A stretch of 39,179 nucleotides of DNA. Origin: Gammaproteobacteria bacterium (lineage in GTDB: Bacteria; Pseudomonadota; Gammaproteobacteria; JAJFKG01). The stretch covers positions 1-39,179 of the forward strand of contig JAJNDI010000017.1 in the NCBI GenBank assembly GCA_021156325.1, written 5' to 3'. How positions within the stretch are numbered: the first letter of the stretch is position 1; every line of letters begins with the position of its first letter. Under the pieces are notes generated by a model. The model was given only the letters and a program-made list of their open reading frames with translations. It did not search any database and was not told the DNA's origin. The translations under genes and the position numbers were made by a program. Positions 18,634 to 27,357 of this stretch are shown in pieces.

Positions 18634-19236
18634 TTATATTTTCTCTTCAGCAGGCCGCACGGCACCTAAAGAGATCACCATTTTCAACGCATCATCGATG
18701 CTTAAATCCAATTCGACTGCATCCTTTTTAGGAACAATGATCAAAAAACCTGAAGTGGGATTAGGCGTGGTGGGAACAAACAACGTATAAACCGGCTCAC
18801 CGCTTTGTTCTTCTGCTGCCTTGAACCCCTGTCCTGTTAAAAACGCGATAGTCCACATTCCCGTTCGCGGATATTCCACCAGCATCACTTTGCGAAACGA
18901 TTGTCCATCGGATGAAAATAGCGTAGTGACCACTTGTTTTACACCGCTGTAAAGTGATCTAACCAAGGGGATCCGCTGCAGCATTTGCTCTGAGAAAGCC
19001 ACCAACCATTTACCCAGGAAATTGGTTACCAACATTCCGGTGATCAGCAAGATTAGAATAGAAAACACAACCCCTGTGCCGGGAATATTGAAGCCCAGCC
19101 ATTGAGCCGGCTGATAATGCTCAGGCAATAAAGAGACGGTTTTATCAAGCAAATCAACAATAAAACGCAAGACCAGGAAAGTTACTACTAAAGGTAACCA
19201 CACTAATAATCCTGCGATCAGATAGCGTCGAATCAA
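18634..19236 (-). CDS. DUF502 family membrane protein
   Basis: A 200-aa inner-membrane protein of unknown function. Two hydrophobic segments, about 5-28 ([20 protein letters not shown]) and 52-75 ([18 protein letters not shown]), are followed by the family hallmark [20 protein letters not shown] (near 83) and a soluble beta-rich domain with [19 protein letters not shown] (near 147). The start appears to be a TTG at 19236, preceded by GGTGGG; no ATG or GTG in frame keeps the conserved RRYLIAGL. It lies 4 nt after ampE, so the two are probably one transcript; DUF502 genes often stand next to aspS in gammaproteobacteria. Confidence 0.85.
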   Translation of the reverse strand: MIRRYLIAGLLVWLPLVVTFLVLRFIVDLLDKTVSLLPEHYQPAQWLGFNIPGTGVVFSILILLITGMLVTNFLGKWLVAFSEQMLQRIPLVRSLYSGVKQVVTTLFSSDGQSFRKVMLVEYPRTGMWTIAFLTGQGFKAAEEQSGEPVYTLFVPTTPNPTSGFLIIVPKKDAVELDLSIDDALKMVISLGAVRPAEEKI

Positions 19237-19240
19237 CGAA

Positions 19241-20107
19241 TCATCCCACCAAATGTCCTATGGTTAACAAAGCAACCACAACAACCCAGATCACAAGACT
19301 TCGTTCAATCAATACTACCGTTTCTTTTCCAACGATTGCAGGCTCATCTTCTTTTTCTTTTAAAGACAAGGCTGCGACACCCGTTTCTACCAGGATAGTT
19401 TGATTTTTTTCAAGCCCGCTCAACACAGAGCGCATCCACACGCCAAAAGCAGGATTAAAGGAGCCCGCCACGATAAAGGCTAAACTGGCGAGGCGAACTG
19501 GCACCCAGTCCAATACTTTTTGTACCCACTGAGCTGCTTCAACAAAACCGCCGATGGAAGGAGAGTTTTCATGATCAGCAGCACTTTCTGCAACCAGGCG
19601 GTAAATCAACGCCCCTGCCCAACCAAAAATAGTAAACCAAATTAAAACGGCAAAAAGACGGTAATAAGCTTGCAGCAATAACCCCTTGGCCACGCGGTTA
19701 GCATTGGCTGAGGCTGATTCGCTCTTGTTGGATTCATTGATGCCTAAAGAACCTTCAAGCTGCGCCATAGCCGTTTGATCACGGTTAGTAGCGGCTGCCT
19801 GATAAGCCTTCCATTGAGAGAGAAACGATTGAGGCCCCAAGCAGTAAACCAGAATAAAGATATTTAACACAATGCCGAGCAGGCCAAAGGTAGCATGATG
19901 AAGGGGATAATAAATTAACGCTATTATTAAAACAGGGATTAATACGGCCACTAACAGTGATAAGAAAGGGGTTATTTTTGCACAACGCGATAAAAAAGAA
20001 GAACAAATACGTAAATAAGCCGAAAACCAGTTAAATCGGCGCAAGATCTTGCCCATATCACAACATTTTTCTAAAAAAAGTCCAAGAACAATGCTAATTA
20101 GTATCAT
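19241..20107 (-). CDS. ampE: AmpE-like inner-membrane protein
   Basis: A 288-aa membrane protein of the AmpE family, described as a regulatory or sensory partner of AmpD in beta-lactamase induction and muropeptide signalling. Hydrophobic segments lie near 1-13, 46-66, 70-90, 150-170 and 268-286. The best conserved stretch is WVQKVLDWVPVRLASLAFIV (near 193-212), as in E. coli AmpE, plus the C-terminal VVVALLTIGHLV. Part of the cytoplasmic loop is divergent, so identification rests on these signatures and on the nearby ampD. Unlike in E. coli it does not directly follow ampD: a 455-aa orphan gene and two gaps come between. AAGGAG precedes the ATG. Confidence 0.82.
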   Translation of the reverse strand: MILISIVLGLFLEKCCDMGKILRRFNWFSAYLRICSSFLSRCAKITPFLSLLVAVLIPVLIIALIYYPLHHATFGLLGIVLNIFILVYCLGPQSFLSQWKAYQAAATNRDQTAMAQLEGSLGINESNKSESASANANRVAKGLLLQAYYRLFAVLIWFTIFGWAGALIYRLVAESAADHENSPSIGGFVEAAQWVQKVLDWVPVRLASLAFIVAGSFNPAFGVWMRSVLSGLEKNQTILVETGVAALSLKEKEDEPAIVGKETVVLIERSLVIWVVVVALLTIGHLVG

Positions 20108-20256
20108 TTTTTTTCTCCTTTTAAAGATAAAATAGCGTCATTGCTACCTGAAATTAAAACACCCCAATAAGGCGCTGTATCTTGTTCATTTTAGTTTCTT
20201 TTTAAGCCAGGTGCAATAGCAGAGGTAATTCTGCACATTCTCTTTCCCCAAAAGCA

Positions 20257-20270
20257 CCCCTCTTTAGGGG
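20257..20270 (-). terminator. Possible weak terminator after the coiled-coil gene
   Basis: CCCCT/AGGGG form a 5-bp stem with a 4-nt loop, followed on the minus strand by TGCTTTTGGGG. The stem is short and the T run only four, so it is at best a weak terminator, about 45 nt past the stop codon. Confidence 0.3.
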
Positions 20271-20313
20271 CAAACATTCCGAAAACCGCAGCGTAATGCC
20301 CCCTGTAAAACGT

Positions 20314-21681
20314 TTATAATGAAAGAGATGAATAGCCTTCACTGTTAGATGTACTCAATAAATCAGTCTCGATTTCTTTAGCTTTTTTAGCGATCAGTGT
20401 AAGTACGAACTGGGCATCATGCCTGCCCGTAGTACGGTCATTAACGTTAATTTCGCTCAAGACAAACTCATGAGGGGACTGCATGCAACAATTTAAAAAT
20501 TCTTTTTTATTGACAAAATTATGGATTGTTGACAGCTGCGGCAAAGTCAAGGTTTCTTCACTAAGAAAGTCCGCTATTTTTCTAGCTTCAATAAAAGCAT
20601 CTCTTTCCTGTTTTTTATAATATCTTGGACTACCAAATTTGATGAAAAAATACCCTTTTGCTGCCTCAATCTGATGTTGTCTATCAGCTTTTTCACTTGC
20701 AGCTTTTGCTGTTTGTATTGTTGTTTTAATTTGTTTTAATACTGTTAACATGTCCCGTGCATCTTGCTGACTTAGCTTATGCTGCTCATTTAATTTTACT
20801 ATATGCTTTTCCAAAGCGCTTAATTCAAGCAAGCTATCCTTGTAGTAATCTTGAGATGTTTTATTCGCATTTACCTGCCAGTACTCTGTTCTGCTTTTTA
20901 CTTCACCAAGTCCTTTTGAGTAAGCATAATTCTTAACTGTTATCAAACCTGCTTTTTCAAAACCGGATATTGAATTTGGGTTCTCTGTGACAAATTTCAA
21001 CAGTTTTCGGAGCTGTTTTTTCTCTTCTTCCAGTTGGTTCCTTTGGTTTTCTTCTGCTTCCTTTTGTTGCTTCTCTAGTGCTTGTTGTTTTAATATCTGT
21101 GCTTCCTTTTGTTTTTGTTCTGCTTCTTTTTTCTGCTTCAAGGCCATATCTATTTTACTGTTACCTGAATCCCTGGAGAAAAATCGAAATATAGAAGGCG
21201 TTGAATTTAAACTCTGCTTTTCTTTTATCGATATCAAATGACTCCGTACATTATCCAGCATGGACAGCATTGCTTTTTGAGTCTCGCCTGGTAGTTCTTG
21301 TTCTTGTAATTGTGTTATAAAATCTTTAAAAGACTTTAGTATCTCAAGACAATTGTCATAATCTATGTCTTTCCAGGATTGAAAAGCAGAATTGCTGGCG
21401 TCTATCGCCTCTTGTTTTATATGCAGGAGTCTCTCTGTCAGATAACTATCAAATAGGGAATGGAGTAAATTTACATTTTTTTCGTTATTACTTTTGTTTG
21501 AGTCAGGTTTCTGATATTTAATAGAATGCTTATATAATTCATAGTGCTTGAGTATTTTGCTAAACAGTTCTGAGTTTTTTGTACGTTCTTCAACTGACAA
21601 AGCTTGTATCCCGAGTTCTCCCTGAGATGAACCACTATTATTAGGATTAAGATTATGAACAGGATTAGGTTGGTTTTTCAT
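20314..21681 (-). CDS. Orphan coiled-coil protein of unknown function
   Basis: A 455-aa soluble protein I do not recognise. The N-terminal 25 residues are Asn/Pro/Ser-rich and disordered-looking (NPVHNLNPNNSGSSQGE). Residues about 30-170 are helical and polar. A strongly charged K/E/Q coiled coil spans about 180-230 (KQKEAEQKQKEAQILKQQ and onward), then another helical domain runs to about 440 and a short Ser-rich tail ends in SSLSL. There is no signal peptide or membrane helix. The start is convincing (GAGGAG, 6 nt before ATG). The gene separates ampD from ampE, normally adjacent, has gaps of over 100 nt on both sides and reads more AT-rich than its neighbours, suggesting later insertion. 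A secreted effector is possible if the host has a type IV system, but nothing here shows that. Confidence 0.7.
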   Translation of the reverse strand: MKNQPNPVHNLNPNNSGSSQGELGIQALSVEERTKNSELFSKILKHYELYKHSIKYQKPDSNKSNNEKNVNLLHSLFDSYLTERLLHIKQEAIDASNSAFQSWKDIDYDNCLEILKSFKDFITQLQEQELPGETQKAMLSMLDNVRSHLISIKEKQSLNSTPSIFRFFSRDSGNSKIDMALKQKKEAEQKQKEAQILKQQALEKQQKEAEENQRNQLEEEKKQLRKLLKFVTENPNSISGFEKAGLITVKNYAYSKGLGEVKSRTEYWQVNANKTSQDYYKDSLLELSALEKHIVKLNEQHKLSQQDARDMLTVLKQIKTTIQTAKAASEKADRQHQIEAAKGYFFIKFGSPRYYKKQERDAFIEARKIADFLSEETLTLPQLSTIHNFVNKKEFLNCCMQSPHEFVLSEINVNDRTTGRHDAQFVLTLIAKKAKEIETDLLSTSNSEGYSSLSL

Positions 21682-21798
21682 AGCAAACTCCTCGTAATAA
21701 GAATAACAAATCTTTAGCAGTCTACCTTATAACTAATCTCCCAGACAATTGTGTATCAGCCTACTGAAAGAATTAGCTATTTATACACTACCGTCAGG

Positions 21799-22350
21799 TC
21801 AGGGCAAATTATTGTAAAGCCGGCTCCAGGAAAAATAAGGCCCGGGATCAGTTTTGCGTGTTGGGGCAATATCACTATGGCCGATGATCCGATCTGACGT
21901 AATTGCAGGATACGTTGACATTAATGCTGAAATCACTTTAAGCAGCGCGTCATATTGTTCATTAGTATAAGGCATATCTGCTGTGCCTTCCAATTCGATC
22001 CCTATTGAAAAATCATTACATTCAGGATGTCCTTGAAAGATCGACCGGCCTGCATGCCAAGCCCGCTTATCAAAAGCCACAAACTGGGAAATTTCCCCCT
22101 GACGTTCAATTAAAATATGACTTGAAACTTTCATACCGGCTAGTTGATGAAAGGCGGGATGAATTTGCAGATTAAGGCTGTTAGTAAATAAAGCTTGAAT
22201 ATAACCTGTTCCAAATTGACCTTCGGGTAAACTAATACAATGAAGAACGATGCAGTCGATGATCATGCCATCCGGACGTTCATCGTAATGAGGAGAAATA
22301 ATACGTTTAGCAGCGTTTAACCAACCGTTTTGGATACTACAAGCATGCAT
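21799..22350 (-). CDS. ampD: 1,6-anhydro-N-acetylmuramyl-L-alanine amidase AmpD
   Basis: Cytoplasmic zinc amidase that removes the peptide from anhydro-muropeptides during cell-wall recycling and so keeps beta-lactamase induction low. The 183-aa protein has NGWLNAAKRIISPHYDERPD at the start, the first zinc histidine in VLHCISLPEGQFG (near 35), KVSSHILIERQGEISQFV, DKRAWHAGRS, CNDFSIGIELEGT and the second ligand pair in IGHSDIAPTRKTDPG (near 154-168). The ATG at 22350 has GGGGGA 6 nt upstream and matches the E. coli start; an in-frame extension to 22398 reads through repeat sequence. The ribosome site is itself part of the inverted-repeat element upstream. Confidence 0.94.
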   Translation of the reverse strand: MHACSIQNGWLNAAKRIISPHYDERPDGMIIDCIVLHCISLPEGQFGTGYIQALFTNSLNLQIHPAFHQLAGMKVSSHILIERQGEISQFVAFDKRAWHAGRSIFQGHPECNDFSIGIELEGTADMPYTNEQYDALLKVISALMSTYPAITSDRIIGHSDIAPTRKTDPGPYFSWSRLYNNLP

Positions 22351-22351
22351 C

Positions 22352-22482
22352 TTAAATCCCCCTGTCCCCCGATAGCCGCTTCGCGGCTTCCTAGGCAAGC
22401 GCTCCCGCGTAATCGCGCGCCTCCCCCCTTTTTCAAAGGGGGAATTTATTACGATTTATGCAACAACACCTCTTTAAAGAGG
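22352..22482. repeat. Cluster of inverted repeats between lpxC and ampD
   Basis: From left: AAATCCCCC at 22352, a hairpin GCCGC-TTC-GCGGC, a G/C-rich stretch with GCGCGC, CCCCCTTTTTCAAAGGGGG (22424-22442) running into GGGGGAATTT, then the palindrome CCTCTTTAAAGAGG (22469-22482). The outer AAATCCCCC/GGGGGAATTT pair gives a segment of about 96 bp like the one at 5552-5639. It may separate lpxC from ampD transcription. Confidence 0.55.
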
Positions 22483-22520
22483 GTGGCATACTCATAATCT
22501 AAAGAGTACAAAAAATTGAG

Positions 22521-23459
22521 TTAAGATTTTGAAGCAATTGGTTTTGTAAACACAATCGGCGCTTTGGTTTCATCCTTAAAAGTCACATATTCCCAGGCAC
22601 TTTTATCTGCCAGCAATGTTTGCCGTAATTTGTGATTTAAGCCATGCCCGCTGCGGTATCCGTGAAATGCACCAATGATAGGTCCTAGCAAATATAAATC
22701 GCCTACAGCATCGAGCATCTTATGTTTAACGAATTCATCTTTATAACGCAAACCATCATTTAAAATGCGATAATCATCGATCACAATTAAATTCTCAATG
22801 CTCGCCCCTTTCGCCAGATTGCGTTCTTTTAGCATTTCATATTCAGATAAGAAGCCATATGAACGCGCGCGACTCACTTCTTTGACAAAAGAAGTACTCG
22901 AAAAATCAAGCGTTGCTTCTTGCGGTGTATTGTTTACAACGGGATGATTAAAGTTAATGCCAATCGATACTTTAAAACCGTCAAAAGGTTCTACCGATGC
23001 TAATTTAAAATTACCGCCATCACTGTCATCACTTTCTTCTCCTTCGGTAACGGTGATCTTGCGCTTGATTCGCATAAAGCGTTTGAGGGCATTTTGTTCT
23101 TCGATACCAGCTGATTGAATGAGGAAAACAAAAGGTCCTGCAGAGCCATCCATGATAGGCACTTCAGATCCGGATAATTCTACATAAGCATTGTCGATCC
23201 CAAGGCCTGCCAGTGCTGATAACAAATGCTCAACGATCGCAACGCGAACGCCGTTTTTCATCAGAGAGGTGGCAAGCGTTGTATCACCGACATAGTCAGC
23301 AGTTGCTGGAATTTCAACAACGGGATCTAAATCAGTGCGGCAAAACACAATGCCCGTATTCACGGGCGCGGGGCGCAAAACCAGGTGAATTTTCTCGCCT
23401 GAGTGTAAACCCACACCGGTTGCCTTAATAATATTCTTCAATGTACGTTGCTTAATCAT
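22521..23459 (-). CDS. lpxC: UDP-3-O-acyl-N-acetylglucosamine deacetylase LpxC
   Basis: Committed zinc-dependent step of lipid A synthesis, so this bacterium makes lipopolysaccharide. The 312-aa protein shows [20 protein letters not shown] at the start, [15 protein letters not shown] with the first zinc histidine (near 78), [16 protein letters not shown], the second zinc pair in [14 protein letters not shown] (near 246-259) and the catalytic [13 protein letters not shown]. An acidic insertion ([13 protein letters not shown], near 140) is not in E. coli LpxC (305 aa). It follows ftsZ as in the classical dcw cluster with a 124-nt gap that holds a TAGAAT -10-like box with only a weak -35. Confidence 0.96.
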   Translation of the reverse strand: MIKQRTLKNIIKATGVGLHSGEKIHLVLRPAPVNTGIVFCRTDLDPVVEIPATADYVGDTTLATSLMKNGVRVAIVEHLLSALAGLGIDNAYVELSGSEVPIMDGSAGPFVFLIQSAGIEEQNALKRFMRIKRKITVTEGEESDDSDGGNFKLASVEPFDGFKVSIGINFNHPVVNNTPQEATLDFSSTSFVKEVSRARSYGFLSEYEMLKERNLAKGASIENLIVIDDYRILNDGLRYKDEFVKHKMLDAVGDLYLLGPIIGAFHGYRSGHGLNHKLRQTLLADKSAWEYVTFKDETKAPIVFTKPIASKS

Positions 23460-23583
23460 TGCCTATCCATCCGTAAAAAACCCAGTGATTTTGTTCAATA
23501 CTGAAGCGCGGGCGTGGATTCTACCATAAAAAAATCAAGCTGTAACACTCTTTTCGTTTCCTTTGACTCGTGATGACCGCAAC

Positions 23584-24828
23584 TTATAATTTTTCTTTAC
23601 GTCCGCTGCGGCGCAAGAAAGCAGGAATATCTAAATAATCAACAGCCTGCGACTGCATTTCACCCGCAGCTTCCCCTGCATTATCGCTGTTTCCTGCTGA
23701 GCGAGGCACCCCAAATTCAGAGCGCGAGACTGCTCGCGCAGCCCCTGTGACTGCTTTTCGCATGACAGCCGGTTTATCGAATTTATGATAATCAATGGCC
23801 CCCTCATGAAAAGCACTTTCTACCAATGGCACAGCATGAGATTGTTTGGCTTTATGAGGATTTTCAAGTCCCGTCACCACCACCGTAACCCGCATTTCAT
23901 CACTCATTTCCGGATCGATCACAGTACCCACAACGACTGTTGCATTCTCTGACGTGAAGGCTTTTACCGCATCTCCTACTTCTTCAAATTCGCCAATAGA
24001 CATATTGAGGCCGGCAGTAATATTGACCAAAATACCCCGCGCACCCGAGAGATTAATATCTTCTAACAACGGGCTTGCAATAGCGGCTTCTGCAGCCTGG
24101 CGTGCCCGGTTTTCACCCGAGGCAACCCCTGTTCCCATCATCGCCATCCCCATTTCAGACATCACTGTGCGCACATCGGCAAAATCCACATTGATAAGAC
24201 CGGGACATGTGATCAGATCGGCAATACCCTGAACAGCCCCTAAAGTGACATTATCAGCCGCTTTGAAAGCATTCAACAGAGAAATATTTTTACCAAGAAC
24301 CGTTAACAGTTTGTCATTGGGGATAATGATGAGAGAATCGACATATTGATATAAATTGGCAATGCCCTGATCAGCCACTTGTTTTCTGGCACGCCCTTCG
24401 AAAGAAAAAGGTTTAGTGACGACAGCAACCGTTAAAATACCGAGTTCTTTTGCAATTTCTGCTACCACAGGCGCTGCCCCTGTGCCGGTTCCACCGCCCA
24501 TACCGGCAGTGATAAAAACCATATCCATCCCTTGAAGGATTTCGCGGATTTTTTGTCTGTCTTCTTCTGCTGCTTGACGGCCGATTTCCGGATCAGCCCC
24601 TGCTCCCAAACCGCTGGTTAATTGCGTACCGAGCTGTAATACCGTATCGGCTATCGCTTGCTGCAAAACTTGTCTATCGGTATTAGCGACAATAAAGGTG
24701 ACATTTTGCATGGCTTTTTCCTGCATATTTCGCACAGTATTGCCGCCGCCCCCACCCACGCCAAATACGGCAATTTTGGCGGTTTCATTGTTATCACCTA
24801 CTAATTCAAAAACTTGCCTCTCAGCCAT
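23584..24828 (-). CDS. ftsZ: Cell division GTPase FtsZ
   Basis: Tubulin-like GTPase that forms the division ring. The 414-aa protein has [15 protein letters not shown] (near 22), the tubulin signature [13 protein letters not shown] (near 107), the synergy loop [15 protein letters not shown] (near 208), a variable linker of about 70 residues and the C-terminal tail [17 protein letters not shown], the docking site for FtsA and ZipA in the family. A strong ribosome site (AGGAGAGGGG) precedes the ATG. It lies between ftsA and lpxC in the standard order. Confidence 0.98.
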   Translation of the reverse strand: MAERQVFELVGDNNETAKIAVFGVGGGGGNTVRNMQEKAMQNVTFIVANTDRQVLQQAIADTVLQLGTQLTSGLGAGADPEIGRQAAEEDRQKIREILQGMDMVFITAGMGGGTGTGAAPVVAEIAKELGILTVAVVTKPFSFEGRARKQVADQGIANLYQYVDSLIIIPNDKLLTVLGKNISLLNAFKAADNVTLGAVQGIADLITCPGLINVDFADVRTVMSEMGMAMMGTGVASGENRARQAAEAAIASPLLEDINLSGARGILVNITAGLNMSIGEFEEVGDAVKAFTSENATVVVGTVIDPEMSDEMRVTVVVTGLENPHKAKQSHAVPLVESAFHEGAIDYHKFDKPAVMRKAVTGAARAVSRSEFGVPRSAGNSDNAGEAAGEMQSQAVDYLDIPAFLRRSGRKEKL

Positions 24829-24927
24829 GTCCCCTCTCCTGCCGCGTCACACGGCTATGTTTATCTTTAAACAAATAACTTCGCTCTATAGAGCATAGCG
24901 TAATCTTGCTTTAAATTGAAACGCTGC

Positions 24928-26163
24928 TTAGAAATTACCTGAAAACCAATCGCGCATTTTCGTAAATACACCATTTGCGCTCGATAATACACGGGATGTT
25001 GGTGCATTGTATAGTTGTTTTTGACCCATTAAGAGTAAGCCAATGCTGGTAGAATAGGCGGGATCATTTAAGACTTCATCAAGACCTTCAATGCCTTCTG
25101 GAGCAGCAACGCGCACTGGCATTTGAAAGGCTATTTCTGCTAAATCCACTAAACCCTGGACGCGCGATGCGCCTCCTGTTAAGACGATGCCTGCCGGGAT
25201 TAACTCATGAAAACCGCTGCGGCGAAGCTCCGACCAGATGAGAGTGAATAATTCTTGATAACGCGGACCTATGATTTCAGCAAGGGTTTTATGCGAAACG
25301 CGCCGACCCGGTCTGTTAGCCACACTGGGTACTTCAATGGATTGTTTAGGATCAGCCATCTCTGGCATTGCACAAGCATATTCTAATTTAATTTTTTCAG
25401 CACTTTGTGTTGGTGTACGCAAAGCGATTGCAATATCATTGGTGACTTGATCGCCCGCAATCGGGATCACAGCAGTATGTTGAATGGATCCTTGGGTGAA
25501 AACAGCAATGTCTGTTGTACCCGCGCCGATATCTACTAAACAAACACCCAATTCTTTTTCATCATCGGATAAAAGCGCTTCACTCGATGCCAATTGCTCC
25601 AACACCATTTCACCCACTGCCAAATTGCAGCGTCCCATACACTTTACAATGTTTTGCGCGGCACTGACGGCTCCTGTCACCAAATGCACCTTGGCTTCCA
25701 GACGAACACCGCTCATGCCGATAGGTTCGCGAATACCGCCTTGATTATCGATAATATATTCTTGCGGCAACACATGCAGGACTTTTTGGTCAGCGGGGAT
25801 TGCAACTGCACGGGCTGCATCAATCACCCTATCGACATCGGATTGCACGACTTCTTTATCGCGAATAGCCACAATCCCATGAGAATTTAAACTACGTACA
25901 TGAGAGCCCGCAATGCCGGTAATCGCAGAATGCACTTGACAACCTGCCATCAGTTCAGCTTCTTCAACCGCTTGTTGAATAGATTTCACTGTGCTTTCAA
26001 TATCTACCACAACCCCGCGTTTTAATCCGCGTGAAGGTGCAGTCCCTATACCCACAATTCGAATAGCATGCTGGTCATCGATTTCACCCACCAAGGCTGC
26101 TACTTTGGAAGTTCCAATATCTAAACTGACGATCAATTGTTTATCTTGTTTTTTCTTTGCCAT
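24928..26163 (-). CDS. ftsA: Cell division protein FtsA
   Basis: Actin-like ATPase that tethers FtsZ to the membrane and recruits later division proteins. The 411-aa protein has SLDIGTSKVAALVGEI (phosphate 1, near 13), the 1C domain (about 85-160), LVDIGAGTTDIAVFTQGS (phosphate 2, near 209), AEKIKLEYACAM, the adenosine motif GIVLTGGASRVQGL (near 331) and a C-terminal amphipathic membrane-targeting helix FTKMRDWFSGNF. AGAGGAAAA precedes the ATG. It is separated from ftsQ by an unusually long 146-nt gap with hairpins. Confidence 0.97.
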   Translation of the reverse strand: MAKKKQDKQLIVSLDIGTSKVAALVGEIDDQHAIRIVGIGTAPSRGLKRGVVVDIESTVKSIQQAVEEAELMAGCQVHSAITGIAGSHVRSLNSHGIVAIRDKEVVQSDVDRVIDAARAVAIPADQKVLHVLPQEYIIDNQGGIREPIGMSGVRLEAKVHLVTGAVSAAQNIVKCMGRCNLAVGEMVLEQLASSEALLSDDEKELGVCLVDIGAGTTDIAVFTQGSIQHTAVIPIAGDQVTNDIAIALRTPTQSAEKIKLEYACAMPEMADPKQSIEVPSVANRPGRRVSHKTLAEIIGPRYQELFTLIWSELRRSGFHELIPAGIVLTGGASRVQGLVDLAEIAFQMPVRVAAPEGIEGLDEVLNDPAYSTSIGLLLMGQKQLYNAPTSRVLSSANGVFTKMRDWFSGNF

Positions 26164-26212
26164 TTATATTTTCCTCTATCAGCTATTCTTCCCATTGGGG
26201 GATATTTAAGAG

Positions 26213-26319
26213 GGAGAATGGAATTCTCCTCCTTAACTGCAAACGCAAAGCAACGAAATACGAAGCCATCCTTTCTCATAAAGCCGTTCCTCACAGGAAG
26301 AGCTGTCCTTTATGGCTTC
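26213..26319 (-). promoter_or_regulatory. Hairpins in the ftsQ-ftsA gap
   Basis: GGAGAAT/ATTCTCC (26213-26219 with 26223-26229) form a 7-bp stem. GAAGCCAT (26262-26269) can pair with ATGGCTTC (26312-26319) while CATAAAG (26277-26283) can pair with CTTTATG (26308-26314); the last two share bases, so they are mutually exclusive. None is followed by a proper T run. Attenuation or mRNA processing between ftsQ and ftsA is possible but unproven. Confidence 0.35.
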
Positions 26320-27059
26320 ATTGCAAAACCATTGGTATAACGCAAATCAACTCGCGCATTGTCTAATTTCGTATTGTTCACTATTTGTGGATATACTGCA
26401 ACAAAACGGCCCAAACGGATCAAGACATTATCTTGACCTAAAATGATCTCCAAGCCGTTATCAAGCATAATCGTCCAGGAACGCCGCGGTGTCACATCCA
26501 CTTCACGAATATGTAAGGCAATGGGTGCCAGAAGGGATTCCATTTGCTGATACTGTTCCCACATGAGAGGAGCCAGCGCTTCAGGCCCCTTCAATTGAGG
26601 CAAATGGGCAAAGGAAGCAAGCTCATCAGGCTTAAATAAAATCCTTTCATCCGATAAAAGTTGATTGTTCCCAAAACGGGCAACAGGTTTTCGCTCGGTT
26701 ATCATAATCTGGAGGGTCGACGGCCAGAGACGGCGTACTCTCGCCTTGGCTACCCAGGGCTGTTGACACACAATGTCGGCAATTTTTTCTACATTAATAT
26801 TCAAAAACCCGGTTTGCACGGAGGCTGTTAAAGCTTCTCGCAGAGCATTTTCATCAAGATAAGTATAAGTGCCTTCTATCTCAACCCGTTGAATAGGTAG
26901 AAAAGTATCAGACCTTAGCGTTTGCCAAAGCCAGCCAAGACCCGCTATTAGAACGGCTATTAATATAAAAAAGAAAATCTGGCGGATCGAGGCTAGCCGG
27001 TCTGCGGACTGCGAAGAGCGCGCAGTGGCTTGTTTTACACGTTTGTTTTTCCTTCTCAT
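26310..27059 (-). CDS. ftsQ: Cell division protein FtsQ
   Basis: Bitopic inner-membrane protein that links early and late divisome proteins with FtsB and FtsL. The 249-aa form has a basic cytoplasmic tail (MRRKNKRVKQATARSSQ), one transmembrane segment (IFFFILIAVLIAGLGWLW, about 28-46), a POTRA domain starting PIQRVEIEGTYTYLDENAL (near 55) with QQPWVAKARVRRLWPSTL, and a beta domain ending RVDLRYTNGFAMKP. The ATG at 27059 was chosen; it lacks a visible Shine-Dalgarno. An upstream TTG (27110) keeps the frame open but lies inside the terminal repeat of the element at 27094-27259, which ends 34 nt before this ATG. ddl, often just upstream, is missing. Confidence 0.9.
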   Translation of the reverse strand: MRRKNKRVKQATARSSQSADRLASIRQIFFFILIAVLIAGLGWLWQTLRSDTFLPIQRVEIEGTYTYLDENALREALTASVQTGFLNINVEKIADIVCQQPWVAKARVRRLWPSTLQIMITERKPVARFGNNQLLSDERILFKPDELASFAHLPQLKGPEALAPLMWEQYQQMESLLAPIALHIREVDVTPRRSWTIMLDNGLEIILGQDNVLIRLGRFVAVYPQIVNNTKLDNARVDLRYTNGFAMKP

Positions 27060-27093
27060 GATAGAGAATAGTACGAACTTTTGTGAGGAAAGA

Positions 27094-27259
27094 CTAGAGT
27101 CTGTCGTCAAATGCTACTATGATGGGCATAAGGGATTGATTTCCTGTGCGTCCTCCGCTCACATATAACCAAATATGCGGTACTTCGGTACTCGAAAATC
27201 AATCACTTCTACTCCATCCTAGCGCATTTGACGATAGCGCATTTGACGACAGACTCTAG
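27094..27259. repeat. 166-bp inverted-repeat (MITE-like) element between murC and ftsQ
   Basis: The outer 21 bp (27094-27114) are a perfect reverse complement of 27239-27259. The arms continue imperfectly inward to GATTGATTT and its complement AAATCAATC, the right arm carrying an extra internal copy of about 15 bp (two TTTGACGA repeats). The centre has a GTAC-TTCG-GTAC mini-hairpin. No frame encodes a transposase. The size and terminal repeats fit a non-autonomous mobile element; no target duplication could be settled by eye. Confidence 0.65.
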
Positions 27260-27357
27260 CAATCTTTGTATCCAATATTGTTATAAAATTAATTGTTATA
27301 AAACTAACAATTTTTGGTTTCTTTTTGAACTGTTCAGCATTTCCGGGCCCGTGCTCC

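Noticed and set aside
20987..21241. Plus-strand 84-aa Phe/Ser/Cys-rich frame
   Set aside because: It is the antisense of the K/E/Q coiled coil (lysine and glutamate codons read as Phe/Ser/Cys) and has no ribosome site.
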